In this document: positions 61,225-64,000 of the stretch, in pieces
Layout of the letters: every line of letters starts with the position of its first letter
Numbering within the stretch: the stretch's first letter is position 1
From: Prevotella sp.
GTDB taxonomy: Bacteria > Bacteroidota > Bacteroidia > Bacteroidales > Bacteroidaceae
Length of the DNA stretch: 64,000 nt
Assembly (NCBI GenBank): GCA_017538105.1
Contig: JAFYJN010000040.1
Span: 1 to 64,000, forward strand
Reading direction: 5' to 3'
The notes under the pieces: generated by a model
The model's input: only the letters and a program-made list of their open reading frames with translations
The model's database searches: none
Told to the model about the DNA's origin: nothing
Translations under genes and position numbers: made by a program

Positions 61225-61791
61225 TTAGCGCTTGCCGAGAGGAACCTTTACTTTGTAGTGGCAGCTGACTCGGCCCTGTAGCAATGCTTTCAGTTTGCCC
61301 TTTATCATCTGTTTGCGCAGAGGAGACACATGGTCGATGAACATTTTCCCTTCGAGGTGGTCGAACTCATGTTGCATGACGCGAGCCAAATAGCCCTCCA
61401 CCCACTCATCATAGGTGTTGAAATTTACGTCTTGGTAGGTGACATGAATACGAGTGGGACGAGTCACTTTCTCGTGAATCCCAGGGAGGCTAAGGCATCC
61501 CTCTTCCGATGTCGCAGTCTCCTTGTCGTCTTTTTCCACGATATGGGGGTTGATGAACACCTTTCTGAATCCCTTATATTCAGGATAGTCTTCTGCGAGG
61601 ACGTTGAGGTCGATTACCACGATGCGGTCGGCTCGTCCCACCTGTGGTGCAGCCAGTCCGATGCCTTCCGAGTTGTCGAGCGTTTCGTACATATCGTTGA
61701 TGAACCCGTCGAGGTTGGCGTATTCAGGTGTTATGTCCTGGGCCACTTTTCGCAGCACGGGTTGTCCGTAAGTATAAATGGGTAAAATCAT
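61225..61791 (-). CDS. def: Peptide deformylase
   Basis: 188 residues. Motif 1 GIGLAAPQVG, motif 2 EEGCLSLPG (metal Cys), motif 3 QHEFDHLEG (HExxH metal ligands). All catalytic residues present. Removes the N-formyl group from nascent proteins. The start overlaps ruvX by 4 bp. Confidence 0.96.
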   Translation of the reverse strand: MILPIYTYGQPVLRKVAQDITPEYANLDGFINDMYETLDNSEGIGLAAPQVGRADRIVVIDLNVLAEDYPEYKGFRKVFINPHIVEKDDKETATSEEGCLSLPGIHEKVTRPTRIHVTYQDVNFNTYDEWVEGYLARVMQHEFDHLEGKMFIDHVSPLRKQMIKGKLKALLQGRVSCHYKVKVPLGKR

Positions 61792-62204
61792 CTATGTGTG
61801 GATTGCAAATAACTCTGTAATATAATGGTGGCACTGATTTCATCGACCAGAGCCTTGTTCTGTCGTGTTTTCTTTTTCAATCCCGCATCGATCATTGTCT
61901 GGTGGGCGATGACCGACGTGAACCGTTCGTCGTAGAGCGTGACGGGAATATCCGGGAATGCATTTTTGAAATTGTTGACGAATGTCATCACCCTTTGATG
62001 GTTCTCACTTGGCGAGCCATCATTCTGCCGTGGCTCCCCCACGACAACCCTTTCAACCTGCTCCTTTTGGAAATAGTCAGCAAGCCATTTCAAGAGTGAT
62101 GATGTAGAAACAGTCGCCAATCCGCCTGCAATAATCTGCAGCGGATCGGTGACTGCCACTCCTGTTCTTTTTTTCCCGTAGTCGATAGCCAATATTCGGG
62201 CCAC
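61788..62204 (-). CDS. ruvX: YqgF/RuvX-type Holliday-junction resolvase-like protein
   Basis: 138 residues: RILAIDYGKKRTGVAVTDP (Asp of the RNase H fold), VVVGEPRQNDGSPSE, TLYDERFTSVIAHQTM and VDEISATIILQSYL. Full length; role in 16S rRNA 5' maturation (and possibly recombination) known from other bacteria. Overlaps def by 4 bp and starts 5 bp after the SPOR gene stop: an operon. Confidence 0.93.
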   Translation of the reverse strand: MARILAIDYGKKRTGVAVTDPLQIIAGGLATVSTSSLLKWLADYFQKEQVERVVVGEPRQNDGSPSENHQRVMTFVNNFKNAFPDIPVTLYDERFTSVIAHQTMIDAGLKKKTRQNKALVDEISATIILQSYLQSTHR

Positions 62205-62209
62205 GGTGA

Positions 62210-62722
62210 TTATCTTCCTTTATAGAGGAGCCAAGCGTCGGCATAAGTATTGCGCAGCGAGTTTCTGCTGGCCACGGCGCTTGATTTGTCGTCATAGGTA
62301 GAAGCCACCACACGGTACATTCCTCTATCGGAATTGTAAGCGAGTTGCGCATCGAGTCCTTGTGAGCGCAGTCTCTGCACGAGGCTTTCCGCATTGGCTT
62401 TCACAGAGAAAGAACCAACAACCACGCTGAAGTTACGCAGTCCTGAACCGTCAACCACGCTGAGGTTTTCCGTCCTCACGGGGACATTGTCGTTATTGTC
62501 GGTGACACGGGTGTCGGTGACGGGGTTTTCGGTCAAGGGTGTAACCACGGGGATGTCGTTGTTGTCGCCATAGCCGTTGTTGCCACTTGTGGTTGTTGTA
62601 GTTGTTCCGCCTTGTGCCAATGCTGCATCATAAGCTTTTCTGTAAGCGCTCTCGCTTGATTTGCAACTGGTGAAAGCCACTGCGGCGCACATGGCTGCGC
62701 AGATAACGATAGATTTTTTCAT
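62210..62722 (-). CDS. SPOR-domain lipoprotein
   Basis: 170 residues. Lipoprotein signal IVICAAMCAAVAFTSC (Cys20), low-complexity TTTTTSGNNGYG linker, then a C-terminal SPOR domain (FSVVVGSFSVKANAESLVQR to ADAWLLYKGR). SPOR domains bind denuded glycan at division sites. First gene of the SPOR-ruvX-def series. Confidence 0.9.
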   Translation of the reverse strand: MKKSIVICAAMCAAVAFTSCKSSESAYRKAYDAALAQGGTTTTTTSGNNGYGDNNDIPVVTPLTENPVTDTRVTDNNDNVPVRTENLSVVDGSGLRNFSVVVGSFSVKANAESLVQRLRSQGLDAQLAYNSDRGMYRVVASTYDDKSSAVASRNSLRNTYADAWLLYKGR

Positions 62723-62867
62723 AATCGTTGTAGAAATATTTAATTAGACATTGTTACTAATTTTGTGCGAAATTACACAAAAATGCTCAAATATGAAGTT
62801 TTTACGTCTATAAAGTTTGTTAAATGTCGCAAATACAACTTTTTTAACAAAAAATGTATGAATAATC

Positions 62868-62899
62868 GTTGATATTTGGAAAAGATTTATTAAATTTGC
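62868..62899 (+). promoter_or_regulatory. Promoter of the YtxH gene
   Basis: GTTG (62868-62871), 20 bp, TAAATTTG (62892-62899); one mismatch in the -33 box; 77 bp before the ATG. Confidence 0.6.
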
Positions 62900-62975
62900 T
62901 TTCGAAAATCTGTGGTTGACTTTTCCCGTCATCGCAGACATCGCCCCGATTTGTCTAACATTTAATAATTATCAC

Positions 62976-63188
62976 ATGAAAGCATTAGGTTACCTTGGCG
63001 CATTTTTCGGAGGCGCCATTGCCGGAGCGGCCTTAGGCCTGCTTTTGGCTCCCGAGAAGGGTTCAGACACCCGCACGAAGATTTCCGACACGGTAAGTGA
63101 TTTTTGCAAGAAGCATAACTTGAAGTTGAGCCGCCAGGACGTAGAGGACTTGGTTGACGACATCAAGGATGCCGCAGTGGAAGACTAA
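62976..63188 (+). CDS. YtxH domain protein
   Basis: 70 residues from ATG 62976. N-terminal glycine-rich hydrophobic segment LGAFFGGAIAGAALGLLLAP-E then EKGSDTRTKISDTV, the YtxH signature. Short amphipathic helix, then a charged end. Small membrane-associated protein, linked to stress and envelope. First gene of a plus-strand trio; a terminator-like hairpin follows the stop. Confidence 0.85.
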   Translation: MKALGYLGAFFGGAIAGAALGLLLAPEKGSDTRTKISDTVSDFCKKHNLKLSRQDVEDLVDDIKDAAVED

Positions 63189-63190
63189 GA

Positions 63191-63218
63191 CTTGATTGGG
63201 GGCGAGCCCCCAATCAAG
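63191..63218 (+). terminator. Hairpin after the YtxH gene
   Basis: 12-bp stem CTTGATTGGGGG/CCCCCAATCAAG, loop CGAG, 3 bp after the stop; followed by TGTTTTACTATTTT. May attenuate, not fully stop, reading into the holin-like gene. Confidence 0.75.
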
Positions 63219-63264
63219 AATGTTTTACTATTTTAAGGTTACGAGATTACACCATTAAAGATTC

Positions 63265-63615
63265 ATGTTATCGAGCGACAAGAACATAGAGACGATAGCC
63301 CAGTTGGCTGAATCGCTGAAACATTACATTGGTTTACAGTCGGAGTATGTCAAACTGGACGTTGTTGAGAAGGTGGTTCGTTTGCTGACCGCTTTCGCCA
63401 TCGCTATCGTGGCGTTGTTCTTGGTGCTGTTCATATTGATTTGCCTGACCATTGCGGCAGCCCATGCCCTCACGCCATGCGTGGGTGTCGTGGGTTCCTA
63501 TTGCATAGTGGCTGGCATTTACCTTCTTTTATTAGTATTGTTCCTGATTAACCGCCGCCGTTGGGTAGAGAAGCCTTTGGTTCGTTTTCTGGCGGGCATC
63601 TTATTAAAGAACTGA
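63265..63615 (+). CDS. Phage-holin-3_6-like membrane protein
   Basis: 116 residues: N-terminal helix IETIAQLAESLKHYIGLQ, two hydrophobic helices at about 38-63 (LTAFAIAIVALFLVLFILIC) and 73-93, and a short RRRW basic C-terminus. The PF07332-type family, found next to YtxH in many Bacteroidetes; no lysis role implied. The next gene begins 2 bp after the stop. Confidence 0.82.
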   Translation: MLSSDKNIETIAQLAESLKHYIGLQSEYVKLDVVEKVVRLLTAFAIAIVALFLVLFILICLTIAAAHALTPCVGVVGSYCIVAGIYLLLLVLFLINRRRWVEKPLVRFLAGILLKN

Positions 63616-63616
63616 C

Positions 63617-63970
63617 ATGGCCGACATACCTTCCCCCAACCCTTCGCATGATGTGCAGTTGCCGCCCATCTACCGCTCCTTGGAAGAAATACGTCTTCGC
63701 AAGGCCCAGTTGCGTATGGAGTTGCAAAAGGACACCACCCACATGCGCGACATGACTCACACCTTATTTCAGAAAGAAGAAGTGTCGGGCACCCCGAGCC
63801 AGCGCTTGGTGGGTTTTGTGACCAAAGGAGCAGGTTTTGTTGACGGTATGTTGCTGGTTTGGAAACTTTACCGTCGTTTCCATGGTGGCAACGTACCAGC
63901 GAAACGCCGCAGTAACGGTTTGCTGGGTTTATTTGGCGGTGGCAAAAAGAAAAAGAAGAGAAGGAAGTAA
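63617..63970 (+). CDS. Basic protein of the YtxH-holin trio
   Basis: 117 residues. Conserved-looking helical N-half (YRSLEEIRLRKAQLRMELQK), then a hydrophobic stretch near 75-85 (GFVDGMLLVWKLY), and a very basic end (GGGKKKKKRRK). Starts 2 bp after the holin-like gene, so all three are one transcript. No domain recognised. Confidence 0.75.
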   Translation: MADIPSPNPSHDVQLPPIYRSLEEIRLRKAQLRMELQKDTTHMRDMTHTLFQKEEVSGTPSQRLVGFVTKGAGFVDGMLLVWKLYRRFHGGNVPAKRRSNGLLGLFGGGKKKKKRRK

Positions 63971-63974
63971 GAGC

Positions 63975-64000
63975 AGATTAAAGGATTAAAAGATTAAAAA
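63975..64000. repeat. ATTAAAAG octamer repeat at right edge
   Basis: Three units of the ATTAAAAG type continue past the window end. Confidence 0.5.

Noticed and set aside
63265-63970. Prophage lysis cassette
   Set aside because: The holin-like protein family next to YtxH is a normal chromosomal trio; no phage structural genes.

Overview
The window looks like chromosomal DNA of a Bacteroidales bacterium, most likely Prevotellaceae. Many genes are preceded by the Bacteroidetes promoter (TTTG, about 19-20 bp, then TAnnTTTG), there are almost no Shine-Dalgarno sequences, and typical families are present: DUF4421, DUF6029, Omp28, BspA-type leucine-rich repeats, CotH-like secreted proteins, TonB-dependent receptors, and secreted proteins with a short YTIDG-type C-terminal tail. 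Identification is by family and style only; no species marker lies fully inside the window.

Left part (1-12.6 kb). On the minus strand, bases 1-211 look like the promoter and boxA-containing leader of an rRNA operon whose 16S gene lies beyond the left edge. Then come a cytidylate kinase-like gene and a phosphodiesterase, an FdtA-type sugar isomerase plus a FemAB/GNAT-like acyltransferase, a complete lactate utilisation operon (lutA-lutB-lutC, minus strand), a DUF4421 protein, a tRNA-Val with promoter and terminator, a LytS/LytTR-type two-component pair, a His-rich heavy-metal P-type ATPase and two small envelope genes.

12.8-20.2 kb. The most unusual locus is one minus-strand operon behind a consensus promoter. 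It encodes a membrane-anchored vWA-like protein with a non-canonical metal site, a small multi-pass membrane protein, a tubulin/FtsZ-like GTPase, a giant protein with a C-terminal actin/Hsp70-like ATPase, and a coiled-coil membrane protein. Having both a tubulin-fold and an actin-fold protein with a vWA protein in one membrane-linked operon suggests an undescribed cytoskeletal or envelope machine.

20.3-37.5 kb. A TonB-dependent receptor is divergent from a cobalamin riboswitch, which controls a tiny signal-peptide ORF and a protein with two tandem DUF4465 domains. Then come, on the minus strand, a zinc-ribbon lipoprotein, a U32 peptidase/RlhA-like protein, metA with acetyl-CoA-type residue E111, an M13 metallopeptidase, an ABC-F ATPase, a CotH-like secreted protein and a GH27 alpha-galactosidase.

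37.6-42.9 kb is accessory DNA: a decayed BspA leucine-rich-repeat fragment with its orphan terminator, an AAA/DUF4143 ATPase, a SIR2-like protein (possible defence), a secreted retropepsin-TPR protein of low GC, and a strongly supported unassigned structured RNA of about 325 nt (42011-42335, minus) with a perfect promoter and a terminator. A composite AT-rich repeat follows.

42.9-64 kb. A secreted protein, a TPR-AraC regulator, tex, a frameshifted small secreted gene, rplT-rpmI-infC and thrS (the normal cluster split by a plus-strand TlpA/DUF6029/Omp28/tail-protein operon), a porin-like barrel, a nucleoside-recognition membrane protein, a large TPR protein, def, ruvX, a SPOR lipoprotein and a YtxH/holin/basic-protein trio. 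Spacers throughout carry distinct families of degenerate 8-9 nt repeats.
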